Source: Chloroflexota bacterium (GTDB lineage Bacteria > Chloroflexota > Dehalococcoidia > UBA1151 > TMED-70). Taken from it: 5,712 nt of DNA. The position numbers were made by a program, and so were the translations under genes. Location: the NCBI GenBank assembly GCA_002719425.1, contig PBHA01000001.1:1-5712 (forward strand). Direction: 5' to 3'. The notes beneath the pieces were generated by a model. The model did not search any database, was not told where the DNA came from, and worked only from the letters and a program-made list of their open reading frames with translations. Below are positions 5,245-5,712 of the stretch, one piece after another. The first letter of the stretch is position 1; each line of letters starts with the position of its first letter.

Positions 5245-5687
5245 AAATTACATGCCATTTCAACTGCATTTTCTGCATATGTAGTAGCGTTAGAAATCCT
5301 AGATTTTGCTTGACTATGATTTTCAACAGTGAGAATTCCAAAAATAATTGGAATTTCTTGTTCGATTGAAACTTTTTGAATTCCAAAACTTGAGTTTTCA
5401 GCGATGAACTTATAGTGATCTGTTTCACCTCTTATTATGCACCCAATTGCAATTATTGCATCGTAATTTTCAGAAATTTTTTTACATGCAAAAGGTAATT
5501 CGTAAGATCCTGGAACTTCATAACTAGAGATATTTTTTACACCCAGTTCTTTCAACCTCTTGATTGCTATTGTTTCCATTTCTTCAGTAATATCATAGTT
5601 ATATTTTGATTTGACTAAAGCAACTTTTATTTTTGAAGGATCTTTATCAAGAACTCCTATCTCTCCACTTAATTTACTCAATTTCAT
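5241..5687 (-). CDS. ribH: 6,7-dimethyl-8-ribityllumazine synthase
   Basis: This is a 148-residue lumazine synthase, which condenses 5-amino-6-ribitylaminouracil with 3,4-dihydroxy-2-butanone 4-phosphate in the penultimate step of riboflavin synthesis. It normally assembles as a pentamer or a 60-mer shell. Motifs are KSKYN (26-30) at the aromatic-stacking loop, VPGSYELP (58-65), GCIIRGETDH (82-91) with catalytic His91, FGILT (116-120), and QAKSR (126-130) with Arg130 placed to bind the substrate phosphate. The usual GNKG...A motif after this Arg is missing: the C-terminus is SNATTYAENAVEMACNF. The start ATG overlaps the 3' end of the GTP cyclohydrolase II gene by 14 bp. Only GGGG very close to the ATG could act as Shine-Dalgarno, and a TTG two codons later would be better spaced from it, so the exact start is uncertain. 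It is last in a rib operon and converges on the aldolase gene. Confidence 0.95.
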   Translation of the reverse strand: MKLSKLSGEIGVLDKDPSKIKVALVKSKYNYDITEEMETIAIKRLKELGVKNISSYEVPGSYELPFACKKISENYDAIIAIGCIIRGETDHYKFIAENSSFGIQKVSIEQEIPIIFGILTVENHSQAKSRISNATTYAENAVEMACNF

Positions 5688-5712
5688 GCCCCATTTTAGA
5701 CTTTTTTGTTTC
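5674..5712 (-). CDS. ribBA: C-terminal end of GTP cyclohydrolase II / RibBA (partial)
   Basis: A reading frame enters from the right edge and ends at TAA (5676-5674), giving ETKKSKMGHEIE. TKxxKMGH near the C-terminus is the hallmark ending of GTP cyclohydrolase II, either alone or as the second half of bifunctional RibBA. The frame differs from ribH, and the stop falls 11 nt inside ribH, so the genes overlap by 14 bp, as expected of a rib operon in which ribH follows ribBA. Only 12 residues are visible. Whether the gene is fused (ribBA) or a stand-alone ribA cannot be seen. Confidence 0.75.
   Translation of the reverse strand, partial: ETKKSKMGHEIE

Noticed and set aside
5333..5388. Two copies of GAATTCCAAAA 45 bp apart, and a short inverted match with TTGGAATT
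   Set aside because: Both direct copies encode the FGI residues that occur twice in lumazine synthases (residues 101-103 and 116-118), in the same codon phase, so protein constraint explains them.
5222..5428. A 68-residue minus-strand reading frame inside ribH
   Set aside because: It lies in another frame of the well-supported ribH gene, has no family features, and runs across the end of the aldolase gene; it is a shadow frame.

Overview
The window is AT-rich (about 30% GC by eye) and almost entirely coding. It holds nine genes or gene ends in four transcription units, with neighbours that overlap or abut. No rRNA, tRNA, CRISPR array, insertion sequence or phage gene was seen. The low GC, Lys/Ile/Asn-rich proteins, zero-length gene junctions and convergent genes that share stop-codon bases suggest a streamlined, probably marine planktonic bacterium (SAR86-like or a small alphaproteobacterium). 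That placement is inference; no phylogenetic marker is present.

Left edge (1-571, minus strand): the end of an operon of unknown membrane proteins. A complete four-helix protein (119-571) is followed after 2 nt by the start of a second membrane protein that runs off the window (1-116). Divergent from it, 630-1550 (plus) encodes a fumarylacetoacetate-hydrolase-fold enzyme closest in pattern to 2-keto-3-deoxy-D-arabinonate dehydratases. Its metal site and C-terminal loop are altered, and a perfect 12-bp inverted repeat lies inside the gene.

Centre (4271 down to 1547, minus strand): a tight four-gene operon in the order pterin-4a-carbinolamine dehydratase, DUF805 membrane protein, family-VIII-type serine hydrolase/esterase, and an SDR oxidoreductase of the retinol-dehydrogenase-like group. 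Junctions are an 11-bp overlap, a 3-nt gap and a 0-nt gap. The dehydratase most likely starts at a TTG codon (4271), not at the upstream ATG, which leaves a 49-bp divergent promoter region.

Right (4321-5712): a plus-strand class I aldolase of the DapA/NanA superfamily that lacks the DapA-diagnostic Arg and carries a 9-residue insertion before the Schiff-base Lys. It has a good sigma70-like promoter upstream. It converges on the end of a riboflavin operon on the minus strand: the last 12 codons of a GTP cyclohydrolase II/RibBA gene overlapping lumazine synthase ribH.

The FAH-fold enzyme and the aldolase both belong to families acting on 2-keto-3-deoxy sugar acids, so the region may serve sugar-acid catabolism, but they are in separate units and the link is speculative. 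I see no defence system, mobile element or clearly new multi-gene system. The most unusual items are the two divergent 2-keto-acid enzymes, the internal hairpin, and the terminator-free convergent ends.
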